From Catenulispora acidiphila DSM 44928 (lineage in GTDB: Bacteria; Actinomycetota; Actinomycetes; Streptomycetales; Catenulisporaceae), in the NCBI RefSeq assembly GCF_000024025.1, contig NC_013131.1, forward strand, positions 868,001 through 932,000: 64,000 nt of DNA. The letters run 5' to 3'. The notes beneath the pieces were generated by a model. The model was not told where the DNA came from, ran no database searches, and was given only the letters and a program-made list of their open reading frames with translations. Of the stretch, positions 46,436 through 55,665 are shown piece after piece (within the stretch, counting starts at the first letter, position 1; each line of letters opens with the position of its first letter). Both the position numbers and the translations under genes were made by a program.

Positions 46436-48112
46436 ATGCGACTGGAACTCCGTGGCATCACCAAGACGTTCGGGTCGGTGGCGGCGAACTCCGCCATCGA
46501 CCTGACCGTCGAACCCGGTGAGATCCACTGCCTGCTCGGCGAGAACGGGGCCGGTAAGTCGACCCTGATGAACATCCTCTACGGTCTGCTGACCCCGGAT
46601 TCCGGGGAGATCGTGGTGGACGGGGTGACCCACGAGTTCTCCTCGCCGGGTGATGCGATCAAGGCCGGGATCGGCATGGTGCACCAGCACTTCATGCTGG
46701 TCCCGGTGTTCACCGTGGCCGACAACCTGATGCTCGGCCACGAGGAGGCGCGCGGCGGCCCGCTGGGCTGGCTGGACCGGCGCCGGGCGCGCCAGGACGT
46801 CAAGGACGTCTCGGCGCGCTACGGCCTGCCGGTGGACCCCGACGCCCGGGTCGAGGACCTGCCGGTCGGCGTCCAGCAGCGCGTCGAGATCGTCAAGGCC
46901 CTGATGCGCGACGCCGAGGTGCTGATTCTCGACGAGCCGACCGCGGTGCTCACCCCGCAGGAGACCCAGGAGCTTTTCACAGTCATGCGCGGGCTGAAGG
47001 CGGCCGGCAAGTCCGTCGTCTTCATCACCCACAAGCTGAACGAGGTCCGGGCGATCGCCGACCGGATCACCGTCATCCGCCGCGGCACGGTGGTCGGCAG
47101 CCCCACACCCACCGCGACGGCGCGCGAGCTGGCCTCGCTCATGGTCGGCCGCGACGTGCGGCTGGTCGTGGAGAAGGAGCCGCGCGAGCCCGGCGAGGTC
47201 GCGCTGGACGTGCGGAACCTGACCGTGCGCGACGACCGCGGCTTCCTGGCCGTCGACGACGTCTCCTTCGCGCTGCACGCCGGGGAGATCCTCGGCGTGG
47301 CCGGCGTCCAGGGCAACGGCCAGACCGAACTGGTCGAGGCGATCACCGGCCTGCGCGCCGCGACCGGCTCCGCGGAGCTGTTCGGCGAGCAGCTGGTCGG
47401 CGCCTCGCCGCGCGCGGTCCTGCGCCAGGGCCTCGGGCACGTCCCGGAGGACCGGCAGCACGACGGCCTGGTCCCGGACTTCTCCATCGCCGAGAACCTG
47501 GTGCTGGACCAGTACGACCGCACGCCCTTCGGCGGCCTGCTCCGGCTGGACCTGGACGCGATCGAGAAGAACGGCGCCGAGCGGCTCGCCGAGTTCGACA
47601 TCCGTGCTGAGTCCGAGCGGACGCCGGCCGGCGCGCTGTCCGGCGGCAACCAGCAGAAGGTGGTCGTGGCGCGGGCGCTGCAACGCGATCCCAGCCTGCT
47701 GATCGCCTCGCAGCCGACCCGCGGCGTGGACGTCGGCGCGATGGAGTTCATCCACAAGCGCATCGTCGAGCAGCGCGACGCCGGCAAGGCCGTGCTGATC
47801 GTGTCCACCGAACTGGACGAGATCACCGCGCTGGCCGATCGGATCGCGGTGATGTACCGGGGCCGGATCGTCGGGATCGTGCCGCCGGACACCTCGAACG
47901 AGGAGCTGGGCCTGCTGATGGCCGGCAGCTCGGCGGCCGAGGCCGAAGCGGCGGACGCCACGGTTCCGGCGGCGCGGGAGTCGCTGGACGACGAGCCGGT
48001 TGCCGAGCCCGCTGACGAGTCCACAGCCGAGTCGACTGCCACGTCAGATGCCGAGCCCGCAGCTGAGGAAACCACGTCTGCCGAAGAGAGCAGTGAGACC
48101 GCCGATGAGTGA
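46436..48112 (+). CDS. nucleoside ABC transporter ATP-binding protein (double ABC domain)
   Basis: 558 aa with two ABC domains, as in sugar/nucleoside importers of the RbsA/NupO type. First domain: Walker [10 protein letters not shown] (35-43), Walker [11 protein letters not shown]. Second domain: divergent Walker [10 protein letters not shown] and LSGGNQQKV signature. The last 60 residues are an acidic Ala/Glu/Ser tail not needed for the fold. ATG 46436 preferred over a TTG at 46427. It overlaps the first permease by 8 bp. Second gene of the operon. Confidence 0.94.
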   Translation: MRLELRGITKTFGSVAANSAIDLTVEPGEIHCLLGENGAGKSTLMNILYGLLTPDSGEIVVDGVTHEFSSPGDAIKAGIGMVHQHFMLVPVFTVADNLMLGHEEARGGPLGWLDRRRARQDVKDVSARYGLPVDPDARVEDLPVGVQQRVEIVKALMRDAEVLILDEPTAVLTPQETQELFTVMRGLKAAGKSVVFITHKLNEVRAIADRITVIRRGTVVGSPTPTATARELASLMVGRDVRLVVEKEPREPGEVALDVRNLTVRDDRGFLAVDDVSFALHAGEILGVAGVQGNGQTELVEAITGLRAATGSAELFGEQLVGASPRAVLRQGLGHVPEDRQHDGLVPDFSIAENLVLDQYDRTPFGGLLRLDLDAIEKNGAERLAEFDIRAESERTPAGALSGGNQQKVVVARALQRDPSLLIASQPTRGVDVGAMEFIHKRIVEQRDAGKAVLIVSTELDEITALADRIAVMYRGRIVGIVPPDTSNEELGLLMAGSSAAEAEAADATVPAARESLDDEPVAEPADESTAESTATSDAEPAAEETTSAEESSETADE

Positions 48113-49337
48113 CCGCCTCAAGCGCATACTCACCGGGATCAGCTCGGCCAACACCGTCACGGTCACCGTGCTGGCCTTCGTGCTGTCCGTGGTGATCGGC
48201 GGGATCCTGATGATCCTGTCCGACCAGCACCTGCTGACCGAGTGGGGCTACTTCTTCCAGCATCCGACCGACGCCGTCAGCGATTCCTGGACCAAGGTCT
48301 CCGACGGCTACGTCGCGATGTTCCACGGCGCGGTCTTCGATCCGCACGCCAAGCAGGCGGTGCGTCCGCTGGAGAACACGATCGTGGACGCCACGCCGCT
48401 GGTGTTCGCCGGTCTCGCGGTCGCCCTGCCGTTCCGCGCGGGCCTGTTCAACATCGGCGGCCAGAGCCAGCTGATCATCGGCGCGGTCTGCGCCACCTGG
48501 GTCGGCTTCACCTTCTCGCTCCCGATGCCGCTGCACGTGCTGCTGGTGATCATCGCGGGCATCCTCGGCGGCGCCCTCGTCGGCGGTCTGACCGGTCTGC
48601 TCAAGGCCCGGTTCGGCGCGCACGAGGTGATCAGCTCGATCATGCTGAACAACATCGCGCTCGGCGTGCTGGCCTGGCTGATCAAGACCAAGGCCTTCCA
48701 CGACCCGCACCGCCAGGACGCGATCAGCAAGCCGGTGAAGAACTCCGCGCTGCTGCCCGCGATCCAGGGCAGCAGCCCCGAGGTGAACCTGTCCACGGTG
48801 CTGGCGATCATCGCCGTGCTGGTGGTCTGGTGGCTGATGACGCGCTCCACGCTCGGTTTCCGGCTGCGCGCCCTGGGCTCGAACCCGGACGCCGCGCGCA
48901 CCGCCGGGATCTCGGTCTCGCGCAACCAGGTCTACGCGATGCTGCTGGCCGGCGGTCTGATGGGCCTGGTGGCCGTGACGCAGATCAGCGGCACGCTGTC
49001 CGCCTCGCACGCGATGACCACCACCCTGGACAACGGCATCGGCTTCACCGGCATCACCGTGGCGCTGCTGGGCCGCGGCAAGCCGGTCGGCGTGGCGCTG
49101 GCCGCGCTGCTGTTCGGCGCGCTGGACGCCGGCGGTGTGGCCATGGAGGCCTCCACGACGCCGACCGTCCCGCACGACGTGGTCACCGTGGTGCAGGCGG
49201 TCATCGTGGTCTTCGTCGCCGCGCCGAAGCTGGTGCAGGAGATCTTCCGGCTGCGCGACGTCCGCCGCGACGGCGGCGGCGCCGCCCCGTCGGTCGCCCC
49301 CGCGACCGCCGTCGACTCCGCGGCGGAGGCGGTGTGA
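48105..49337 (+). CDS. nucleoside ABC transporter permease 1
   Basis: 410 aa, about ten helices, BPD_transp_2 family ([15 protein letters not shown] and [17 protein letters not shown] segments). The ATG lies within the end of the ATPase gene, so translation is coupled. A variable Ala/Asp-rich C-terminus follows the last helix. It forms a heterodimeric channel with permease 2. Confidence 0.93.
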   Translation: MSDRLKRILTGISSANTVTVTVLAFVLSVVIGGILMILSDQHLLTEWGYFFQHPTDAVSDSWTKVSDGYVAMFHGAVFDPHAKQAVRPLENTIVDATPLVFAGLAVALPFRAGLFNIGGQSQLIIGAVCATWVGFTFSLPMPLHVLLVIIAGILGGALVGGLTGLLKARFGAHEVISSIMLNNIALGVLAWLIKTKAFHDPHRQDAISKPVKNSALLPAIQGSSPEVNLSTVLAIIAVLVVWWLMTRSTLGFRLRALGSNPDAARTAGISVSRNQVYAMLLAGGLMGLVAVTQISGTLSASHAMTTTLDNGIGFTGITVALLGRGKPVGVALAALLFGALDAGGVAMEASTTPTVPHDVVTVVQAVIVVFVAAPKLVQEIFRLRDVRRDGGGAAPSVAPATAVDSAAEAV

Positions 49338-49402
49338 TGCGCGCCTTCCCGATGAACGTTCCCGACCCGGCCTTGGCGGCCTCGAAGGTGGAGGTCCACT
49401 GA
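49337..49402 (+). CDS. 21-codon mini-ORF bridging the two permease genes
   Basis: ATG at 49337 shares its A with the permease 1 stop codon (TGATG), and the 21-codon frame ends in a TGA 1 nt before the permease 2 ATG. GGAGG of permease 2 (49390-49394) lies inside it. No homology is recognised. It may be a coupling peptide that carries ribosomes across the gap, or chance. Confidence 0.3.
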   Translation: MRAFPMNVPDPALAASKVEVH

Positions 49403-49403
49403 C

Positions 49404-50708
49404 ATGGCGGTAGCTACTGTCGCCCCCGCTCCGGCGGTGATAGCCGGCGGCGCCGAGGCGGACACCCGGCGGTACACCGCCGGCGTCACGCAGATCGTCA
49501 TGGGCCTGGTGGTGCTGTTCGGCTTCGGCCTGGGCACCCGCACCGCGCACGGCGCGAGCACCACCTTCGGGATGACGCTGGTGTCCAAGCAGGGCACGCA
49601 CGTCCCGGACTGGGTGTTCCCGGCCCGGCCGGCGATCGTGGCGCTGGCCGCCGTGGTCATCCTGATCGGCGTGGCGCGCCTGGCCGTGCGGCTGCCGCGG
49701 CGCTGGCGGCTGATCGGGACCTCCGTGGTCCTGTTCTGCTTCACCTTCGCCTTCATGGCGTGGAGCGCCGCGGACCCCAAGGGCGGCGAGCGTCTGGTCC
49801 TGCCCTCGGTCCTGGACTCCATGGTGATCGCGGCCGTGCCGCTGGTGCTCGGCGCCCTCGGCGGTGTCGTGGGCGAGCGCTCCGGCGTGGTCAACGTCGC
49901 GATCGAGGGCCAGCTGCTGTTCGGCGGCTTCATGACCGCGCTGGTCGGAACCGCCACGCACAGCCTGTGGATCGGCGTCATCGCCGGGGTGCTGGCCGGC
50001 GCGCTGATGGGTCTGCTGCTCGCGGTGCTGGCGATCCGCTACCTGATCGAGCAGGTCGTGCTCGGCGTGGTGCTGAACCTGCTGGCGCTGGGCGTCACCG
50101 GCTTCCTCTACAAGTCGCTGATGCAGACCAACCAGAACTCGTACAACAACCTGACCCCGTTCACCACGGTCCGGATCCCCGGCCTGGCCTCGATCTGGGT
50201 CGTCGGCCCGGTGCTGTTCGACCAGCCGCTGATCGTCTACATCACGGTGTTCCTGGTGGTGCTGGTGCACCTCGGCCTGTTCCACACGCGCTGGGGTCTG
50301 CGCACCCGGGCGGTCGGCGAGCACCCGGCCGCCGCCGACACCGTGGGCATCAAGGTGCTGCGGCTGCGCTACCGCAACGTCGCCCTCGGCGGCGCCTTCG
50401 CCGGCCTCGGCGGGGCGTGGCTGGTCGGCAACGTCGGCAACTTCACCGAGTCGATGACCAACGGCAAGGGCTTCATCGCGCTCGCCGCGGTGATCTTCGG
50501 CCGCTGGTCGCCGTTCGGCGCACTGGCCGCCGCGGCGCTGTTCGGCTTCACCGACGCGCTGGCGAGCCAGACCTCCTCGCTCCAGCTGCCGATCCCCTCG
50601 GACCTGTTGGGGACGCTGCCCTATGTGGCGACGCTGTTCGCGGTGGCCGGTCTGATCGGCCGCGTCCGGGCGCCCGCCGCCGACGGCAAGCCCTACGTCA
50701 AGGGCTAG
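49404..50708 (+). CDS. nucleoside ABC transporter permease 2
   Basis: 434 aa, ten or more helices, same BPD_transp_2 family (GVVGERSGVVNVAIEGQLL and NGKGFIALAAVIFGRW are typical of the second nucleoside permease). An N-terminal extension of about 90 residues carries two extra helices. ATG 49404 with GGAGG 9 nt upstream. Fourth gene of the import operon. Confidence 0.93.
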   Translation: MAVATVAPAPAVIAGGAEADTRRYTAGVTQIVMGLVVLFGFGLGTRTAHGASTTFGMTLVSKQGTHVPDWVFPARPAIVALAAVVILIGVARLAVRLPRRWRLIGTSVVLFCFTFAFMAWSAADPKGGERLVLPSVLDSMVIAAVPLVLGALGGVVGERSGVVNVAIEGQLLFGGFMTALVGTATHSLWIGVIAGVLAGALMGLLLAVLAIRYLIEQVVLGVVLNLLALGVTGFLYKSLMQTNQNSYNNLTPFTTVRIPGLASIWVVGPVLFDQPLIVYITVFLVVLVHLGLFHTRWGLRTRAVGEHPAAADTVGIKVLRLRYRNVALGGAFAGLGGAWLVGNVGNFTESMTNGKGFIALAAVIFGRWSPFGALAAAALFGFTDALASQTSSLQLPIPSDLLGTLPYVATLFAVAGLIGRVRAPAADGKPYVKG

Positions 50709-50716
50709 ACGAGAGC

Positions 50717-50722
50717 TAACCT
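50717..50722 (+). promoter_or_regulatory. -10 box (TAACCT) of cdd
   Basis: TAACCT ends 6 nt before the cdd ATG, suggesting an extra leaderless promoter inside the cluster in addition to read-through. Confidence 0.4.
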
Positions 50723-50728
50723 GATCCG

Positions 50729-51142
50729 ATGAGCACCGAGATCGACTGGGCCGCCCTGCGCACCGCCGCGCGAGAGGCGATGGCGCACGCGTACGTGCCG
50801 TACTCGACGTTCCCGGTGGGCGCGGCGGCGCTGGTCGACGACGGGCGGATCGTCAGCGGCTGCAATGTGGAGAACGCTTCCTACGGGCTGACGCTGTGCG
50901 CCGAGTGCGGGCTGGTGTCCGCGCTGCACGCCTCCGGCGGCGGGCGGCTGGTCGCCTTCGCCTGCGTCGACGGCGAAGGCGCGGCGCTGATGCCCTGCGG
51001 GCGGTGCCGCCAGCTGCTGTTCGAGTTCGGGGGCACGGATCTGCTCGTGGATCTGGGCCCTGATTCGGAGCCGTCGGCGACATCGCTGTCGGACCTCCTG
51101 CCCCGGGCCTTCGGTCCGGACAATCTCAGCAATCACAGCTAG
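50729..51142 (+). CDS. cdd: cytidine deaminase
   Basis: 137 aa, tetrameric small type. Zinc ligands C57, C90 and C93 and the proton shuttle E59 are visible in CAEC and PCGRCRQ; substrate residues NVENASYG precede them. It converts cytidine or deoxycytidine to uridine or deoxyuridine in the cytosol, feeding the pyrimidine phosphorylase encoded next. 20 bp after permease 2 and 13 bp before deoA. Confidence 0.95.
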   Translation: MSTEIDWAALRTAAREAMAHAYVPYSTFPVGAAALVDDGRIVSGCNVENASYGLTLCAECGLVSALHASGGGRLVAFACVDGEGAALMPCGRCRQLLFEFGGTDLLVDLGPDSEPSATSLSDLLPRAFGPDNLSNHS

Positions 51143-51155
51143 GGACGCAACGCAC

Positions 51156-52445
51156 ATGGACGCCATCACCGTCATCCGCGCCAAGCGCGACCGCGCGGAG
51201 CTCACCGACGAGCAGATCGACTGGATCCTCGCCGCCTACACCGACGGCCGGGTGGCCGAGGAGCAGATGTCCGCGCTGGCGATGGCGATCCTGCTCAACG
51301 GCATGAACCGGCGCGAGATCTCACGCTGGACGCAGGCGATGATCGACTCCGGCGAGCGGATGGACTTCTCCGCGCTCACGCGCCCGACCGTGGACAAGCA
51401 CTCCACCGGCGGCGTCGGCGACAAGATCACGCTGCCGCTGGCGCCGCTGGTGGCGGCGTGCGGCGCGGCGGTCCCGCAGCTGTCCGGCCGCGGTCTGGGC
51501 CACACCGGCGGCACGCTGGACAAGCTGGAGTCGATCCCGGGCTGGCGCGCCTCGCTGTCCACCGCCGAGATGCTCGCGATCCTGGCCGACGCCGGCGCCG
51601 TGGTCTGCGCGGCCGGCGACGGTCTGGCGCCGGCGGACAAGAAGCTCTACGCGCTGCGCGACGTCACCGGGACCGTCGAGGCGATCCCGCTGATCGCGTC
51701 CTCGATCATGTCCAAGAAGATCGCGGAGGGCACCGGCGCGCTGGTGCTGGACGTGAAGTGCGGCAGCGGCGCGTTCATGAAGGACTTCGCCGACGCCCGC
51801 GAACTGGCCGAGACCATGGTCGCCCTCGGCACCGACCACGGCGTCCGCACCACCGCGCTGATCACCGCGATGGACACCCCGCTGGGCCGCACCGCGGGCA
51901 ACGCCCTGGAGGTGCGCGAGTCGGTCGAGGTGCTCTCCGGCGGCGGTCCGGCCGACATCAGGGAGCTGACACTCGCGCTCGCCCGCGAGATGCTCGACGC
52001 CGCCGGCCTGGCCGGCGTGGACCCGGCGGCCAAGCTCGACGACGGCTCGGCGCTGGACGCCTGGAAGCGCATGATCCGCGCCCAGGGCGGCGATCCCGAC
52101 GCCCCGCTGCCGACGGCGAAGGAGACCCACGTGGTCGCCGCCGACCGCGACGGCGTCCTGGTCGCCATGGACTCCTTCAAGGTCGGCGTGGCCGCCTGGC
52201 GCCTCGGCGCGGGCCGGGCGCGCAAGGAGGACGCGGTGCAGGCCGGCGCCGGCGTGGAGTGGCACGCGGTCCCCGGCGACACCGTGCGCGCCGGACAGCC
52301 GCTGTTCACCCTGCACACCGACACCCCGGAGACCTTCGACACCGCGCTGGAAAGCCTGGCCGGCGCCTGCGACATCGCCGCGCCGGGGACGGAGTTCACC
52401 CGGTCGCCGCTTGTCCTGGACCGCGTCGCCGCCTCGAACCGGTAG
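51156..52445 (+). CDS. deoA: thymidine (pyrimidine-nucleoside) phosphorylase
   Basis: 429 aa. The family signature SGRGLGHTGGTLDKLE, the phosphate-binding KHSTGGVGDK loop and the C-terminal barrel-sandwich domain are present. It splits thymidine or deoxyuridine with phosphate to base plus deoxyribose-1-phosphate. Some members also take uridine; sequence does not settle which. A 10-bp stem terminator follows at 52452. Confidence 0.95.
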   Translation: MDAITVIRAKRDRAELTDEQIDWILAAYTDGRVAEEQMSALAMAILLNGMNRREISRWTQAMIDSGERMDFSALTRPTVDKHSTGGVGDKITLPLAPLVAACGAAVPQLSGRGLGHTGGTLDKLESIPGWRASLSTAEMLAILADAGAVVCAAGDGLAPADKKLYALRDVTGTVEAIPLIASSIMSKKIAEGTGALVLDVKCGSGAFMKDFADARELAETMVALGTDHGVRTTALITAMDTPLGRTAGNALEVRESVEVLSGGGPADIRELTLALAREMLDAAGLAGVDPAAKLDDGSALDAWKRMIRAQGGDPDAPLPTAKETHVVAADRDGVLVAMDSFKVGVAAWRLGAGRARKEDAVQAGAGVEWHAVPGDTVRAGQPLFTLHTDTPETFDTALESLAGACDIAAPGTEFTRSPLVLDRVAASNR

Positions 52446-52451
52446 GGCCCG

Positions 52452-52475
52452 GACCCGCAGCGAGAGCTGCGGGTC
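52452..52475 (+). terminator. terminator after deoA
   Basis: GACCCGCAGC and GCTGCGGGTC form a perfect 10-bp stem closed by a GAGA tetraloop, 6 bp past the stop codon. It ends the uptake/salvage operon. Confidence 0.8.
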
Positions 52476-52504
52476 TCATCCGGCGGGACGCCTGGCCGAG
52501 AACC

Positions 52505-52759
52505 TCAGCAGGCGCCCTTGTAAGCACACAGCAGCGATACCATCGCCTCCAGCGTCGCCTTGTCCTGGCTCGTGCTCTTCTGCGAGGCCGTGGCGTCGTC
52601 GATCGTGATGACCACGGAGCCGATGACCGCACCGCGCTGGACGAAGTATTCGTGGAGGACGCTCCCGTCGGTACCGGTCAGCAGCAAGGCGGTGCCGCCT
52701 GTCGTCGAAGCAGTGGTCTGCGACTTGGCCAAGCCGGTTTTCGCGACGCCGTGAGCCAC
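52505..52759 (-). pseudogene. remnant of a gene for a secreted or lipoprotein-type hypothetical
   Basis: The minus strand encodes about 84 residues from GTG 52759 that look like the C-terminal domain of a secreted protein: ALLLTGTDGSVLHEYFV, AVIGSVVITIDDAT and a final CAYKGAC. The codon pattern supports coding, but no signal peptide or good start is present, and another frame just upstream (about 52760-52800) also looks protein-like (VVAEAWLTASRKP), which suggests a frameshift and 5' loss. It lies between convergent-looking deoA and the add promoter. It could also be a short real gene. Confidence 0.4.
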
Positions 52760-52879
52760 GCCTCGGCGACCACCTTCGAGGTGTTTGGCGCCGGACCCGG
52801 TTGCCGCCGGGGCGGTCTCGGATCGATAACCGCCGGATCGATGCGCCTCTTGGTGGCGAAAGCCGACATTCCCACCGGC

Positions 52880-52885
52880 TAGGCT
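52880..52885 (+). promoter_or_regulatory. -10 box (TAGGCT) of add
   Basis: TAGGCT ends 6 nt before the add ATG, with no ribosome-binding site between; leaderless mRNA likely. Confidence 0.5.
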
Positions 52886-52891
52886 TCGCTG

Positions 52892-53995
52892 ATGGACGAA
52901 GAGCTGATTCGCAGGGCTCCGAAAGCCCTGCTGCACGACCACCTCGACGGTGGTCTGCGCCCCCAGACGGTCATCGAGTTGGCCGACGAGTACGGGTACG
53001 CCAACCTGCCGCAGTACGACGGCACCGCGGACGGTCTCGGCCGGTGGTTCGCCGAGGCGGCGGACTCCGGGTCGCTGCCCCGCTATCTGGAGACCTTCGA
53101 GCACACGGTCGGGGTGATGCAGCACGCCGACGCGCTGTTCCGGGTCGCCGCCGAGTGTGCCGAGGACCTCGCGGCGGACGGCGTGGTCTACGCCGAGTCG
53201 CGGTACGCGCCCGAGCAGCACCTGGAAGCCGGGCTCAGTCTCGACGAGGTGGTCGAGGCCGTGGACGCCGGCTTCCGCGAAGGGGAGCGGCGCGCTGCCG
53301 CCGCCGGGAACCGGATCCAGGTCGGGACGCTGCTGACCGCGATGCGGCACGCGGCGCGCTCCTCGGAGATCGCCGAACTCGCGGTGCGGCACCGGGACCG
53401 GGGTGTGTCAGGGTTCGACATCGCCGGCGCCGAGGCGGGGTATCCGCCCACCCGGCATCTGGACGCCTTCGAGTACCTGCGCCGGGAGAACTTCCACTTC
53501 ACGATCCACGCCGGCGAGGCCTTCGGGCTGCCCTCGATCTGGGAGGCGCTGCAGTGGTGCGGCGCGGACCGGCTCGGGCACGGCAACACCATCATGGACG
53601 ACATCCTGGTGGACGCCGACGGCAAGGCGACGCTCGGACGGCTCGCGGCGTACGTGCGGGACAAGCGGATCCCGCTGGAGATGTGCCCGACCTCGAACCT
53701 GCAGACCGGGGCGGCGCGCTCCTACGAGTCGCACCCGATCGGGCTGCTGCGCGAATTGCACTTTCGGGTGACGGTGAACACCGACAACCGGCTGATGAGT
53801 TCGACGTCGATGACGCGCGAGTTCACCGAACTGCACAAGGCCCACGGCTACACGCTGGAGGACATGCAGTGGTTTACGATAAACGCTCTGAAGTCCGCGT
53901 TCCTGGCCTTTGACCAGCGCTTGGAGCTGATCAACGAGCACGTGAAGCCGGCCTACGAGCGGCTTCGCGCCGAGGCGTCCCCGCCGCCGGCGTAA
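52892..53995 (+). CDS. add: adenosine deaminase
   Basis: 367 aa. Zinc and catalytic residues: H15 and H17 in LLHDHLDGG, the HAGE motif, the GHG segment and the acidic pair in VNTDN. It deaminates adenosine and deoxyadenosine to inosine forms, in the cytosol. It continues the nucleoside salvage theme but has its own promoter after the deoA terminator. Start is fixed by the TAGGCT box. The family also includes adenine deaminases; length and motifs favour adenosine. Confidence 0.93.
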   Translation: MDEELIRRAPKALLHDHLDGGLRPQTVIELADEYGYANLPQYDGTADGLGRWFAEAADSGSLPRYLETFEHTVGVMQHADALFRVAAECAEDLAADGVVYAESRYAPEQHLEAGLSLDEVVEAVDAGFREGERRAAAAGNRIQVGTLLTAMRHAARSSEIAELAVRHRDRGVSGFDIAGAEAGYPPTRHLDAFEYLRRENFHFTIHAGEAFGLPSIWEALQWCGADRLGHGNTIMDDILVDADGKATLGRLAAYVRDKRIPLEMCPTSNLQTGAARSYESHPIGLLRELHFRVTVNTDNRLMSSTSMTREFTELHKAHGYTLEDMQWFTINALKSAFLAFDQRLELINEHVKPAYERLRAEASPPPA

Positions 53996-54166
53996 GGGGA
54001 ATCGGCGGGGCGCGAGGGCTTGTCCGGCGTTCTGTTAGGAGCCCGGGGAACTCACCTTTTCGGCGGAGGTGGTGTTGGAGCCGCCGGAGCATTGTCGGTA
54101 CCTTGCGTATTCGCCGCGTCGCACACCGCGATCGTGGTCCCCTATGCAATCCGCGAGGTATCACCG

Positions 54167-54763
54167 ATGTCGAAGCTCACCCCCAGCGCGCTCCGCGGTC
54201 TGAGCGTCGCCGCCGGCACCGTCGGTCTGGCCGCCGTCGGGGCGGCGGCCATGGCCGGCCAGGCGAGCGCCGCCATCGGCACGCCGGATCTGGCCGGCAA
54301 CGGCCTGCCGGTGTCCACCAACGCCGTGCCCGCGGTGCTCGGCGCCGTGGCCCACAACAACGGCGCCGTCGCGGGCATCCCGTTGTCCGGCTTCCCGGTG
54401 CTCGGCCAGCTCCCGGGGATGTTCGAGGACGCCTCGCCGACCCCGGACGCGCTGCCCGGTCTGGGCTACGCGGACCTCGGCGAGCTGCCGCTGCGCCGCA
54501 GCCGCCCGATGCCCGGCACCGAGGGCCTGCGGACGCCCTACGTCCCGCAGCACGCCGCTCCGTCGGCCGCCGCGGCTCCGGCCGCGCCGTACTTCCCGCC
54601 GGCCGCCGCGCCGATGCCGCAGGCCCCGGCCGCCCCGGCCGCGCAGACCGGTCCGCTGGACAACGTGACCAACGCCCTGCACGGCCTCCCGCTCGTCGGC
54701 GGCCTGGCCGGCAATCTGCCGCTGGCCGGCGGTCTGGGCGGACTGGCGGGCCTGGGCGGCTGA
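54167..54763 (+). CDS. small secreted Pro/Ala/Gly-rich protein
   Basis: 198 aa. A signal peptide of about 36 residues ending ASAA is followed by a segment with repeated GLP/PVLG pieces and a Pro/Ala-rich stretch; the end is rich in GGL repeats. No catalytic domain. ATG 54167 has GAGG 9 nt upstream. Its opening (MSK, basic, then Ala-rich) resembles the small secreted protein at 59779-60051, so both may be exported cell-surface or spore-associated proteins. Function unknown. Confidence 0.75.
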   Translation: MSKLTPSALRGLSVAAGTVGLAAVGAAAMAGQASAAIGTPDLAGNGLPVSTNAVPAVLGAVAHNNGAVAGIPLSGFPVLGQLPGMFEDASPTPDALPGLGYADLGELPLRRSRPMPGTEGLRTPYVPQHAAPSAAAAPAAPYFPPAAAPMPQAPAAPAAQTGPLDNVTNALHGLPLVGGLAGNLPLAGGLGGLAGLGG

Positions 54764-55056
54764 CCCACCCGCGGTTCCGTCGCGGATGACCGGGTCGCAC
54801 GGGTCGAATCAAAATCAGCACCCTGCGACACACCGCGACACCCACCACGCACCACGCACCACCCGGCGCTAACCCGCCGCGGCACAGACTTTCCCACCCC
54901 GAACCCGGGCCGACGGCAGTGCAGACTCCCTCGGCCCGGATGCCACCCGTGCGATCAGGGCACGGACACAACCCGGCGGGAAGCCGGTTCAGATAGGTGA
55001 TTCTTTCCGGCGGCCGCGCCGATCCCTGCGAAGGGGTCGCGCGGCCGTCGCGTCGT

Positions 55057-55665
55057 TCAGCCGACGGTGTCGACCTTGGCGGTCGGCGTGCTGGAGGGCT
55101 TGGCCGCCGCGGCGCTGCCCGCGTTGGGGACGACCACCCCGTCCTTGCAGTCCTGCCAGCCGGTGTCCTCGTTGGTGCTCGGGTCGAAGAGCCGGTTGCT
55201 CGGGTTGTGGCCGTCGGGGTGCTGGAGCCACCACTGGTCGAAGGTGCAGTTGATCTGCAGCTGGGCCAGCGCGCTGAGCCGGGTCGGGCTGTACACGAAG
55301 TACATGTGCGCCTGATTGGTCGGCTTCAGGGTGATGCCCGAGGGGACGAAGGTCGTGTACTGGTTGAGCTGTTCGTCGCTGGAGAGCTGGGCGAGCTCGT
55401 TCGGCAGGTCCATGGCGCTGGGCTGCTTGGCGACCGGCCGGCTGATCATCGTCCCGGGGCCCTTGTAGACCGAGAACAGGAACACCGACACCGTATACGG
55501 GTACTGAGACGGCGAGACCGACTGCGGGACGCTCGTCGCGGGCTCCCCGAACGGCTCGGTCTGCGCGATGTTCACGCCGGTGGACTGCACCCCGCAGCCG
55601 CCGGCGGTCAGCACGACCGCCGCCGCGGCGGCCGTCAGGGCCGCGATCTTCTTCCCCCGCCTCAT
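55057..55665 (-). CDS. lipoprotein coupled to the CseC-like kinase (CseA-like by position)
   Basis: 202 aa. Lipobox TAGGC with C24 as the lipidated residue. The mature part has a conserved-looking VSVFLFSVYKGPGTM segment and paired cysteines near the end (INCTFDQWW and WQDC). Its ATG overlaps the kinase stop by 4 nt, so it is the third gene of an RR-kinase-lipoprotein operon. In Streptomyces the CseA lipoprotein modulates CseC signalling, but there it sits between sigE and cseB; equivalence here is inferred from context, not from sequence. Confidence 0.8.
   Translation of the reverse strand: MRRGKKIAALTAAAAAVVLTAGGCGVQSTGVNIAQTEPFGEPATSVPQSVSPSQYPYTVSVFLFSVYKGPGTMISRPVAKQPSAMDLPNELAQLSSDEQLNQYTTFVPSGITLKPTNQAHMYFVYSPTRLSALAQLQINCTFDQWWLQHPDGHNPSNRLFDPSTNEDTGWQDCKDGVVVPNAGSAAAAKPSSTPTAKVDTVG

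Noticed and set aside
45128-47755. 875-codon minus-strand open frame opposite the BMP lipoprotein and ABC ATPase
   Set aside because: Antisense to two certain genes; its translation is low-complexity Leu/Val/Gly/Asp typical of GC-bias shadows.
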